In this document: positions 10,586-19,969 of the stretch, one piece after another
How positions within the stretch are numbered: the first letter of the stretch is position 1
Layout of the letters: every line of letters starts with the position of its first letter
Assembly: GCF_000003605.2 (NCBI RefSeq)
Contig: NW_003136829.1
Location: 226,971 to 249,775 of the forward strand
Length of the DNA stretch: 22,805 nt
Source of the DNA: Saccoglossus kowalevskii
Lineage: Eukaryota > Hemichordata > Enteropneusta > Harrimaniidae
Direction: 5' to 3'
Program-made: the position numbers and the translations under genes
The notes under the pieces: model-generated
What the model saw: only the letters and a program-made list of their open reading frames with translations
Told to the model about the DNA's origin: nothing
The model's database searches: none

Positions 10586-12959
10586 GTTTTCAACACACAT
10601 ACTATGGTGTGTACGTTCTATTAGAAGATATGATATCCCGCAGAAATAGACAACTATTCAAGTTGCAATACACATGCAGTGAGGTCAAGGAACTTCTTAG
10701 GTACATGCACATGGTTTTATTGACAAAAATGGGTCAGGTCACATCGAGCAGGCAAGCCAATCTCTTATTCAGACAAATCAAATAAAGACCAGATTTTTTT
10801 CAGAAAATTGATTCTATGACATATTTATATCTGTTATTTAGATATTGTTAAATTTAAAAATGACAAACTTGTTTACAATTGATTTGATCCCATGTTAGTT
10901 TGTGCTCAAAGAGTGTCATATAGTGAAACTTGACTCAAACAAACTCTGCGTAAATCAAACACCTGTAACACCGTAGACTGATTCCAGTCTCTTCTTCATG
11001 ATGCATGAACTTGATTTATTTAAGGTCATTGATGGTCTTCAACCAATTAACATGAGTGAAAAAATTATCATGCTTTTTTGGTTTCAAACTTGATTTTTGA
11101 TTGAGACACAAGAAATCAACTTTGGGGAGTCTTCATCCAGTAGAATTATATTTTTTTGTGAGAAAAACCTTCTGAAAACACAAATTGGCCTTTTAGGAAG
11201 TATTTCCATAAAAGTTTATGTTAAAATATGGTAAAAGAAAATCTGGCGATAAATTTTAATGGTTCCAACTACCTTAATGTTTAAAAAAAACTTTATAACT
11301 TTTAAGGTTAAGACGCGTAGATTGGTAAAGTCAAAAGAATTTAAAACATGCCATGTTATATTCATATGCTGGAAATTTCAGCTCATGAGAAAAATATTAA
11401 AAAAAAAAAATTGTACATTCATGAAATAATTTTGTTTTTTTTGTATATTTTTTTTCTATCCAGTTGTAAAACACATTGTCTACTGAGAGTCTCCACAGAT
11501 AGCTGGTATAGAATGGTTTCAGTAGGCAATGTATTACCGGTAACTGGTCTTATTTAAATGTATTTTCACTTAAGATAAGTAAACCATGTTTTCATTATCA
11601 GATCCTCAGATGCTTTTATGTCACATTTAATATACATGTTTCACTGGATTATTATTGGTTGCATCAACTTCTGAAATACTGTAAAATACTTTATTATCGC
11701 TTAGAATTAGTTTACGTGATTCAGTGAAAATAAAATTCAGCGAATACATGTACAATCAGTAGTACTAAGTTCGAATTTGGCACAAACTTGCACGAATAAG
11801 GTACCGGTATGCACAGTATTTCATGTATTTGATGCAAACATTTTCAGAAAAGTTGAAGCTAGGCAAGTCACATACATTCTATTTTATAGTTTGTGTTTAA
11901 AGGGTTGAAAACTGGTGCCATTATAGTTATGGTACATGTAGTTGGACACCATTAAAACTTATTGCTAGATTTCCTTCACTTTGAATTGATTTCCTCACAA
12001 AATCGAGATAAAAAAGTATGGTCATCGAACATTTTTCACAAAAATTTTTTTTTTAATACCTATGGTAAAAGATTTCGAGATATTTCAAAATGTGGTACAT
12101 ATGGTGTGAACAGAATCATCAGTACCTGTAGTTATGGGTATTCATGGTTTTCCGAATTATTGATAAATACTATCCATTTTTTTTTTCCTACCGAAATTCT
12201 ATTTATGATTTTATTTGTGATGTTTTTTTTTTTAAAAAAAAAGCCTAATGTTGGAGACTTGTGTCAAAATTAAAAATAAGATTACACTTTTCAAAAAACA
12301 AAAGAATATGATATTTGTTTCACTCAAATGCCTGCAAATGACCTGAACTACATTCACGCAGACATGAAAGAACTTTTTCTTTCTTCCTACACTCTAATAA
12401 AATAATACAGTTAAGTTTATGTGTAATACAAGTCATCAGTGAGCGGAAACAGCAGTCTGGATGTGCTCGTTAACTAGTTCAGGTCACTGTAACATCTCTA
12501 TTCAATAAACAAGAACAAAAACATGAATTCTATTCACATAATCTTTTTGATAAAGTTTTCTAAACTACCACTTACATTTAAATCATCAACAAACATCACT
12601 TTGTTTGCATAAACTGTGATGAGTAAAAACTCTCCATACTTAATTAAGAATCATCCAGAACTTTAAAATTGTATGGTTATTGAATTTTGAACCAGGAATG
12701 TTGTTTTTGTCGGTGACAGGTTTCTCCTGATTTTTTTTTGGTACTGAAATATAGCGCAATTTGTAATATTCCAGTTTCAGACTAGGTGGCCATCATCCTA
12801 TCATAATGGCATTATGTCAATTTAATGCACTATATTGGAGTTAATCAGGCCTGTTCTAATGCAATACCCTGCAAATCTTAACCAAGGTTCCCCCAAAGTC
12901 ACTTTTGTTAGTGAATGAAATTTGGCCAGTGGATTTAGCCACAGACAGTATAGAAGACT
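10586..12959. other. intron sequence without recognised genes
   Basis: Part of the intron between the SH2 exons at 9732 and 13842. It contains the end of a 126-codon plus-strand open frame (10405-10785) that shows no recognisable domain and lacks a normal ATG at its start. It also contains a TACTGTAAA-family arm at 11677. Otherwise it is AT-rich filler. Confidence 0.45.
11677..11750 (+). mobile_element. fragment of the TACTGTAAA-family element
   Basis: TACTGTAAAATACTTTATT is identical to 18750-18768, and the next 25 bp (GC..AATTA.TTT.C..TG) remain alignable. No matching right arm was found nearby, so this is a solitary end. Confidence 0.45.
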
Positions 12960-13100
12960 ACTACTAGATTAGACTACTACTTAACCTTCCCATTAAATCT
13001 GTGTCATACTCACCCAGGGTAGGGATCGAGCCTATTTAATGCCTACCCATACAAATTAGGATCATGAGTCTGATGCTCTAGCCATTATGCTACTGGTTCC
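12960..13100 (-). mobile_element. tRNA-derived SINE
   Basis: On the minus strand a tRNA-like head runs from about 13100. It begins GGAACCAGTAGCATAATGGC, including the box A-like TAGCATAATGG. Next is an anticodon-loop-like CTCATGA (CAT in the anticodon position), then GGTAGG...CCTACC, which can pair as a T-arm around box B-like GGCTCGATCCC (13021-13032). It continues into TACCCTGGGTGAGTATGACA and onwards as SINE body. The stems are imperfect and the body continues without a CCA end, so it is a retroposed element and not a functional tRNA. The 3' end is not defined; related sequence may extend to about 12880. It lies in the SH2 gene intron, in the same orientation as the gene. Confidence 0.7.
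12985..13021 (-). repeat. SINE body segment homologous to the right-end minisatellite
   Basis: Read on the minus strand, these 37 bp (TACCCTGGGTGAGTATGACA...AATGGGAAGG) match the minisatellite core at 22093 onwards (TACCCTGGGTGAGTGTGCCA...AATGGGGAGG) with 5 mismatches, 4 of them transitions. Confidence 0.75.
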
Positions 13101-13344
13101 AATGAATAGTAACGTGGATGAGAAGAGTATGAAGCATTTTCAATGCTAGTACAAAATGCACATAAAAAAAGTTTGAAAAGACATCAGCAACATTCAATGT
13201 TCAAAACTGATGTCTAGCACACACAAAAAAAAACAAAAAAAAAAACATACTGATTAAAATCATTCTATTTTCATCTAATTGTCAATATGCATAATAATTA
13301 AGGATTTGTGAATTTTATTTCTCACCAGTCATGGACTGGGTCTA

Positions 13345-13361
13345 GACTGCAAATTGCAGTC
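13345..13361. repeat. perfect short palindrome
   Basis: GACTGCAA and TTGCAGTC form 8-bp arms around a single A. No role is evident. Confidence 0.5.
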
Positions 13362-13761
13362 CCTGTCTGATTAAAATTTGTCATTCAACCCTCCCAAATA
13401 TTCCATTACATTACCCAGTTGTCATGGAAATTTTCTTTTTGTTTCATCTTGGTCCACAACAAATTTGGTTTACACAAAAAACTCTGACCCAAATGAGGAA
13501 CCCCTTTGCAGAAAGTGTCTTTTCAAAATATATTTACTTTTAAATTAAAATCTACTAAAATCCCACTCAAATTTTTAATGCTTGAAATAAGTTTTGCAAT
13601 TCTGTGGAAATGATGAATGGCCAATTAAATTTGTGCAATGACAATTCTTGGATTTTGATTTGTGACCTCGTAACCAGGATACCAGTTTCAACTGAAACTA
13701 ACACACACATGTTGCAACTTTTCAACTAATGAGGGCGCTTTTCAAATAAAAGGAGACGTAC

Positions 13762-13842
13762 CCTTTTACTGTCATTCAGAGCCTGCTCGGCTTGCTTCCT
13801 GTCCAACGAACCATGGTAATAAGGATAGCCTATAAACTCACT
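13762..13842 (-). CDS. SH2-domain adaptor-like gene, internal exon (N-terminal part of SH2)
   Basis: This 81-bp phase-0 exon encodes 27 residues, numbered 1-27 of the partial protein seen here. It holds the start of an SH2 domain: a Tyr-Pro-Tyr-Tyr-His-Gly stretch at 6-11 (the family usually has Trp at the first aromatic position), then LDRKQAEQAL at 13-22, which fits helix alpha-A with the conserved phosphotyrosine-contacting Arg at residue 15. On the minus strand it is preceded by a long T-rich tract ending TATTTCAG and followed by a GTACGT donor. It joins in frame to the exon at 9732-9884, giving ...SKR|DGAF..., exactly as an SH2 domain requires. SH2 domains bind phosphotyrosine peptides in cytoplasmic signalling. 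DRKQAEQAL resembles the SLP-76/BLNK/CLNK group. The upstream exons were not identified. The exon call is strong; the family name is an inference. Confidence 0.87.
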
Positions 13843-14102
13843 CTGAAATAAAAAAAAAACAATGTGACAGCTATTTATTCGGAAGTAATAATTCAACATA
13901 GTGTTTTAATGAGAAGACACAGACAAAATGTCATGTGTGGTTTGTCAGTTTCATTGCTATATGATGTCCAGTGCTCACCATGTACGTATAGCTGTACTAA
14001 TATGTGTATCTCTACATTAGTTAATTTGCATTGCTCATATGTGCCATATTCCCTCTACTATTATTAATGTCTTACACAAATGACAGACGTGTATCCATAT
14101 TA

Positions 14103-14185
14103 AAAATAAATCATATTTCAATGATTCAATGATAAATAAAATACAATTTTTGGTTTGCATGCGCTTCTAATAGAGCTTTACTGTA
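14103..14185 (-). mobile_element. MITE copy 2 (one arm and part of the body)
   Basis: The reverse complement reads GCTCTATTAGAAGCGCATGC followed by AAACCAAAAATTGTATTT and then AT-rich sequence with ATCATTGAAATAT, aligning with the left half of 8770-8925. The other arm is not visible, so the copy is truncated. Confidence 0.55.
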
Positions 14186-14189
14186 ACTG

Positions 14190-16955
14190 TATATTTTGTT
14201 AAGCGCGTCTTTACCCCAGGTTTGTGGGTGTATGACAATTAAATTTGATTACTTTGTGTCTCTCTGGGATAGGGTGTCGGATGAGTGGATCGCTGATAGC
14301 GTGACGAAATGCAAGATAGTTCTAACACCATCAGAAACTTCTCTTTGTTTAACCCATCTGCCCCACTGTTGCTGGTGGCAAGTTATTTTCACAGAGTTTT
14401 ATCGTTACCTAGTTGATTTCAAATGTTCATTTTTACAAGACAAATAACATGTAAAAATAATTTCAGGGAAAAGTTAAAACAAAAAACAAGGATTGGAGTG
14501 TTATTTGTATTCGTACTTTAATTACCAGTAACTTTAAATTTTATTTTGTATGTATTTAGATCATGAATTTTGAGAATAAAAATGGTTATCACAGTAGATA
14601 CATCACAGAGTCACTGTTTCCATGGAGACAAACTTGAGAAATGCCTTTTTTTTTTTTGCATTTTTTTTTTTCAATACTAGAACCTAATAATTAGCAGTGC
14701 TTTTTTAAAGTTTTTAGTGTTTTATTTGTTATAACAGCAGTCACATTAAATTATACGACCCACCATGCACCAAAATACAAAAACAGGATGTCCAAAATGA
14801 GGCAACTTCTGAACTCTGTTGTATAATCAAAATAAACTTTGTACTCTTTGTATGTGGTCAATAAAACTTTATTAGGTGACTTCAGGCGGCTTTTAAATGG
14901 ATTTTATACAACAAGTATGAATGGACCTGAATACATAGCACACACTAGTCTGGGTTTAACTTGCAGACAATTTTATTAAAAATTGACATACAAATTTCAT
15001 TTTTTTTTTTCGACATACATAGGATATTTTATCAAAGTTGCTCAATCAGAGATGAGATGTATAAATTGTATTCTGTCAGGCAGTTTATTTTATACAGACC
15101 TAGAAAGCGACTGATAAATCTAAAAGATAAGTAAACCTCAGCAAAGAGGCCCTACTGAATGGAAACCTCCATTTTTTCATATTTCTCATTAAATTTAAAT
15201 TAATTTTCACTATTTTAAAATAAATTTTCAAATTTTCAACATACTGCAACAACAAAAATCAGAGAATTTTGATTAAAATTCATACAAAAACTAAGTGGGA
15301 TACATTTCGATTAAATGTGCCCTACTTTCTAGAAATACAAGTCAGTCAGCCAATAAAAGTATTAAGTCATGCACAAAGCACACCACACTGACTGGTTTCA
15401 TTTTAAAAACAATAGATATACAGGTACTTCACTAAAAACTAGTTGAAACTAAGACGTCAATCTAGCGACTCTGCCCTAGTAACAAGTTCACAACACAGTA
15501 TTGTAAATTATAAATTTGAAAGTACCGATATTGATTAAGAGAGTGTGTGGGTGCATTTGTGTGAGTTGGGCCAGACACCGAACTGAAACAAACAGTGCAT
15601 GACACAACATGATGCAGAAAGCACTAAATACCTCTGTAATTATAGTAATGTTTAATGTGTGCCTCGTTACGTTGGACTGTAAGCTATAAAACATTTGTAT
15701 TATCAATTAATTACCGCAACTTGTTGACACCTTTCCTAAAATGCTCTTATTCAGTAAGATTTATGTTTTAAGTTATTTCAGCTGTTTTGAAACCATTTTC
15801 TCAGTTTGTTCAAAAACTATAAATTTTGGAGAAACTGCGAAAAATCCAACCTTCAAAAATTCTGAAAATCTCATCTCAGAATGTACAAAATGTGGAAAAC
15901 AATAATTCCCATCAGCCCCGATATATTTTATTCTGACTTGTCCACTTAACTATATGAGAAATATCATAAAAAAGAAAATCCACCCATCACACACATTTTA
16001 ATGTATTTCCTCCTCAACAGGAAAACTTGTAATATATATTTTATGAGAAATTGCTGCAAACTTCAAAGAGCGTTCATAAATTACGTACTCCAGATCCAAG
16101 AACACAAGAGTGTGCTATGACATCACTCACTCGTATACGTGTGAATCATGATGTACATTAATACATATGTCCTTGAGGTTTGAACCAATATACCTGTAAT
16201 TCGTGACAATAAAACAAAAACAGGTCACGACTTGACCCATTGCATTCTAATTAACGAGTGACGCCGATTCAATTAACACACAATTGTCGATGAATTATGT
16301 GCATTAGAAATCAGTTTACAATGCATCTATTGTGGCGGCGAGGAAGGAATTTCTCAAAGTGATCAAAGAATGTGATATGTAAGGTGGTTTGTTTTTTTAA
16401 AAGAGCCGCTTTTGTTACCAGATTAATTTCACCGCAAACATCTCTGCTGGATAATAATTTGGACAGGAAATAACAAGAGAAATGAAATTCATGATAGTTG
16501 AAGTTGTGAAACACTGATGTAATTTCAGGAATTCCAGATTAAACTGTGAATCATACTCCAGGACCTGTTCAGTTCTGTCACGTAGTGAGTACATGCTGCA
16601 ATGGGGATATTTCTTTTGCTTTACTTCTCACAGAACTACAAACAATACATGAATGTACTAGCTAGTGTAAATACTATCACCGAAGATGAGATAAGAGAAA
16701 CAGGAAATGGCAGTCAGCAGCAAAGTCAGGAAATGCATTAATTCTTTATTCTGACGTGCAATTGATTTCTGATGCTAAGAAAGAGTTAAATAGACAGAAT
16801 GTTCCAGCTGTCATTTTTTTTGTACTCTGATTCAATTGTGACTTTCAATTCATGATTATTTCAGTGATCCTTTTTTTTATGAGATTTTATTTCTTGTGAG
16901 ACATTCTCTACATTATCAGTTATATTCTTGTGTCACAGGATTTTGATATAAAAAG
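14190..16955. other. 2.8 kb non-coding, no exon established
   Basis: This should be intron or upstream sequence of the SH2 gene. An 83-codon plus-strand frame begins at 14196, but it starts at TTG and has no recognisable product. Several minus-strand donor-like sites (for example near 14211, 15709 and 16427) were checked; none gives a phase-0 exon with a good acceptor and convincing protein. Confidence 0.4.
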
Positions 16956-16959
16956 TATC

Positions 16960-17033
16960 GTATTTGCTCTATTAGTAGCGCATATAACTAATGATCCAGG
17001 ATACAATGGTTTTCGTGTGCTTCTATTAGATAC
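16960..17033. mobile_element. MITE copy 3 (74 bp, arms only)
   Basis: The left arm GTATTTGCTCTATTAGTAGC and the right arm GTGTGCTTCTATTAGATAC (inverted) belong to the same family as 8770-8925. The body between them is short, so this looks like an internally deleted copy. It lies just left of another TIR element (17051-17207). Confidence 0.55.
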
Positions 17034-17050
17034 TAGTATGCTGCTGTTAA

Positions 17051-17207
17051 AGCGAGAGGGTCATCACCTGCGCACACACAAGAATTGAGTCCCAAGCGAC
17101 GATAACAACACACGCTAAAAACGCGAAGGCTCATGGGCAGACGCTTATTTGTAAACAATGACACGTTATGGCCATCTGATGCATGCGCAGGTGACGACTC
17201 CCTCACT
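17051..17207. mobile_element. TTAA-flanked TIR element (157 bp), CpG-richer than its surroundings
   Basis: Including the TTAA, the left end reads TTAAAGCGAGAGGGTCATCA then CCTGCGCA. The right end, reverse-complemented, reads TTAAAGTGAGGGAGTCGTCA then CCTGCGCA. That is 28 bp of terminal symmetry with 4 mismatches. TTAA borders both sides (17047-17050 and 17208-17211). The interior is CpG-rich for this window. A 63-codon minus-strand frame across it is a by-product. Confidence 0.68.
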
Positions 17208-17555
17208 TTAATTGCCAACATCAATCAATTATAAACAAGACAAACAAAGTTTTGTAAATTCACAAAATCACAGCAGTGAAAATTTGACTTGGGTTCCTCA
17301 TGTGATATCGAGTCATGAGACTTTCATGTGTCCTTGCCTCTCAACCCTTATGAAAATGGAAGCTGTGCTGCATAGTTACAGCATGGATGCGGCATGGCCA
17401 GGGCAAATGATTTATTTTTAAAAATTTTTGTGAAGTATTTTTACACACTGTGACCACTTTATTTTGGACAAATTTTTATGAATTAGTAAAAATCATGATA
17501 TTTTGTAGTAGTGAAAATTTTTCCTGGATCAGTGAATTTCACAATAATTCGTCGT

Positions 17556-17587
17556 CTTCACAAATGACATAAAGTCATCAAATCCTG
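17556..17587 (+). repeat. dispersed repeat, partner of 9554-9586
   Basis: About 75-80% identical to 9554-9586, and followed by GTTTACAGTAT at about 17617-17627, a TACTGTAAAC-type end when inverted. Confidence 0.42.
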
Positions 17588-17650
17588 AATATTCCAAGCC
17601 ACACAAATTAAGAGGTTTACAGTATATGTCAACACACATACTTTCAAATT

Positions 17651-17780
17651 ACTCAAACTAGAAGCATGTCTCTAATAGTGCACATAAACCAAAAATTGCA
17701 TTTGGTGAATATCAAATTATTAAAATATCATTTTTATTTTGATCATAATTAACATACGCACATGTACTACTAAATACTCC
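17651..17780. mobile_element. MITE copy 4
   Basis: Contains TCTAATAGTGCACATAAACC and then AAAAATTGCATTTGGTGAAT, aligning with the body of 8770-8925. It ends with ACGCACATGTACTACTAAATAC, an inverted and diverged form of the GTATTT... arm. The left arm is rearranged (ACTAGAAGCATGTCTCTAAT). Confidence 0.5.
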
Positions 17781-17955
17781 ACACATTTTTGTGTTTACAT
17801 ACACAAACACACCTATATTTAATCCACAATTTTCCTGATATTTTTAATATTATACATCATTTATTCACCAATAAATATTTATATTTAATAACAACCTTGA
17901 GCAATCAGTACTGACAAATTTTTTTTTTCATAATTTATGAATTCTAGCCTATGCG

Positions 17956-18002
17956 TGCATAGATACTAATCAAAGTGAATCACAGAAATATACAGCCAAG
18001 AT
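17956..18002 (+). repeat. dispersed ~50-bp repeat, copy 1
   Basis: TGCATAGATACT..TCAAAGT..AAT.....GAAATATAC.GCCAAGA is shared with 19916-19966. The alignment fades on both sides and no TIR was found. Confidence 0.45.
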
Positions 18003-18749
18003 TATAGATAAGATAGACTATTGATGTTTTGGAATCATCGCAATTAACCTCGGAGTCAACCTTGGTTTATATTATAAATAGACCTGGACATCAATGTAAT
18101 TCCCTTAATAATAACTTAAATTTTAAAAAACGGCTTATTACAATCTGCGAGTGATGTAAAGGTAATTACGTTCTGCTTGTAATGTACTGTAATCTGCTTG
18201 TATTTCGTAAGAAATATATTTTCATGAGTCAAGAAAACATGCAAGATTCACCCTTCCATAGAGTTCCATGTGCGTCATGGAAACAGCATTCTGACCAATG
18301 GCATGGCAGTAGTTCATCTCAAATCTCTGATAAGCCACATTTAATTGTGTGTTCGATACTTTTATATTTGTGTTTTAGGAGAAATAAACTAAAATAAACC
18401 ATTTTTTTTTATATAATTTATGATTTGGTAATTAAGTTAAAAATGCTGAGCAAAATGTATTTAGAACAGAGCATGGTGCACGTTGTTGGACAGTTATGCA
18501 AAGCATTATTGAATTGAGAAAAGGTGATTCATGTATCATTGACCATTTCATAAAAAAAAAACATTTTGATTTGTTGCTCAATTAAACAGTGAGTAAGCAT
18601 AGCAGATGCACTTCACTCTGGTGTTCAGTTTGTTTTTATTTTTATTTTGTGCTCTATTGGTCCCAGACTCATTGCCAAGATCATGGCTTGATGTATGTTA
18701 ACTTTTAAACTCAAAATGCACGTTACCAATATATTTATATACTTTCATC
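18003..18749. other. non-coding, one weak exon candidate only
   Basis: A minus-strand segment at 18252-18326 is open in phase 0, with a GTGAAT donor and a TTATCAG acceptor (it would encode 25 residues ending MELYGR). The acceptor lacks a pyrimidine tract and the peptide matches nothing I know, so it is not annotated as an exon. Nothing else was recognised. Confidence 0.35.
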
Positions 18750-18800
18750 TACTGTAAAATACTTTATTTTAGCAGGAATTAATTTTCACTGAAAAGACTT
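18750..18800 (+). mobile_element. fragment of the TACTGTAAA-family element
   Basis: Starts with the 19-bp word TACTGTAAAATACTTTATT shared with 11677-11695 and continues with an AATTAATTTTCACTG block resembling the inner arm of 486-689. The right end was not found. Confidence 0.45.
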
Positions 18801-19176
18801 TTTGGGTGTTTTGTATGGAATTTACTTTCCATGTTTTTTGATTGTAAAATATAGGGAAAAAGGTATACTTGCTAGATTATTTTCAGTGAATTTTTTTTCT
18901 TGTCAGGCCATGCATGATATATTACCAAATTTTATTTTGAGGTTGAGTAAAAAAAATAATGTGTTTCTAATAACTCAACCTTGTCTAGATGCCTTGCTTT
19001 TTCAGACCATATAGTAAAAAATGGAAACTTGAAATTCTTTATTTTTTTACCAAATTGTCAAAAATCTCATACTAAGCAGCACTACAGAATAATAAATTTA
19101 GAGTTATGATAAAAAAAATTATTTCTACCTAAGTAACCTACTTTTGTTTTCAATTTTACCAGAAATACACTATTAA

Positions 19177-19394
19177 CCTTTTCACTACCAGTTCCCTCTT
19201 TTCATCACAAATTCACAAAATAGTCCTGTTTATAGTCTGCCCTTTCCTTCAGAAGATTGGGACAAAAATAGCCAAATTTTTTTGAGTGAAAACTGAAAAT
19301 TGACTCAAATTTTGTCTGTTGGCTCCAAAATTAGGGTTCATTTCTAGAAATATTGAAGAATATAAGAAAAAGTGAAAGTCTGGTGGTGGAAAGG
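19177..19394 (-). mobile_element. piggyBac-like MITE (218 bp) with TTAA duplication
   Basis: The left end CCTTTTCACTACCAG and the right end, reverse-complemented, CCTTTCCACCACCAG are 15-bp TIRs with 2 mismatches. TTAA abuts both (19173-19176 and 19395-19398). TTAA followed by CC(Y)TTT is the termini style of piggyBac-group elements. There is no coding capacity: a 74-codon minus-strand frame (19249-19473) crosses the element boundary and is not a gene. A decayed inverted copy is at 9310-9525. Confidence 0.78.
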
Positions 19395-19834
19395 TTAATT
19401 TTATTTGTCCTGAATCTGCAAAAATTGTTAGCCTATGTTCCACACTTCCTCCAATAATGTATTTTTCACACACAACTGAATATAATTGTGACTAATATTT
19501 CATTTGAAAAAAATATTATCTTGTTTATATGCATTTTATTAAGTACAAAAATAATATTCAGCTACACGTGTTCTCAAAATATATTTTTGACAATGTACCG
19601 GTATGCACCATAGTAGTGTGAGAGCAAATTGAGAGATGCACATTAACACTGATTGACTGTCTATGATCTAATTAATATTCATGAATAAATCAGTGACCCT
19701 ACCTATAAAGGTCAAAATCGCAAACTCCCCTGGGTGGCCACTATAGACAGGTTTGTTCATCTTGAGAAGGGACTATTTTATCTCATTTGCATATCAGTTG
19801 TAGACATTACCAATGGTCTTCCATGGCAAAGTAA

Positions 19835-19860
19835 TCTACAGTGTATTAGTACACTGTAGA
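19835..19860. repeat. perfect 11-bp-arm hairpin
   Basis: TCTACAGTGTA and TACACTGTAGA form perfect arms around a TTAG loop. It has no A/T tail, so it is not an obvious terminator. It may be a tiny foldback repeat. Confidence 0.65.
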
Positions 19861-19915
19861 ACATTAGGTAATACAGAATGGACTCCCTAACTTATTAAAT
19901 TTTCCAACCAGAGCA

Positions 19916-19966
19916 TGCATAGATACTGTATTCAAAGTTAATTGTGGAAATATACCGCCAAGACTT
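19916..19966 (+). repeat. dispersed ~50-bp repeat, copy 2
   Basis: Partner of 17956-18002 in the same orientation, sharing GCATAGATACT, TCAAAGT, GAAATATA and GCCAAGA blocks. Confidence 0.45.
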
Positions 19967-19969
19967 TTT

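Noticed and set aside
10405-10785. 126-codon plus-strand open frame, the longest outside the repeats
   Set aside because: Its first codon is GTG, no domain is recognisable, and a frame of this length is not surprising in 23 kb read six ways. It also crosses one copy of a 20-bp direct repeat.
13035-13100. functional tRNA gene on the minus strand
   Set aside because: Box A and box B are present, but the stems are imperfect, the spacing is extended and the sequence runs straight into SINE body, so it is a retroposed tRNA-like head.
14755-14870. minus-strand open stretch next to a GTATAA donor-like site
   Set aside because: It translates to a hydrophobic peptide unlike an adaptor linker, and there is no good acceptor.
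17033-17224. 63-codon minus-strand frame in a CpG-richer block, with a donor-like GTGATG
   Set aside because: The block is a TIR element (17051-17207), and the donor-like site lies in its terminal inverted repeat.
18252-18326. possible upstream SH2-gene exon on the minus strand (phase 0, 75 bp)
   Set aside because: The donor GTGAAT is only fair, the acceptor lacks a pyrimidine tract, and the 25-residue peptide has no recognisable motif. Transcript data would decide.
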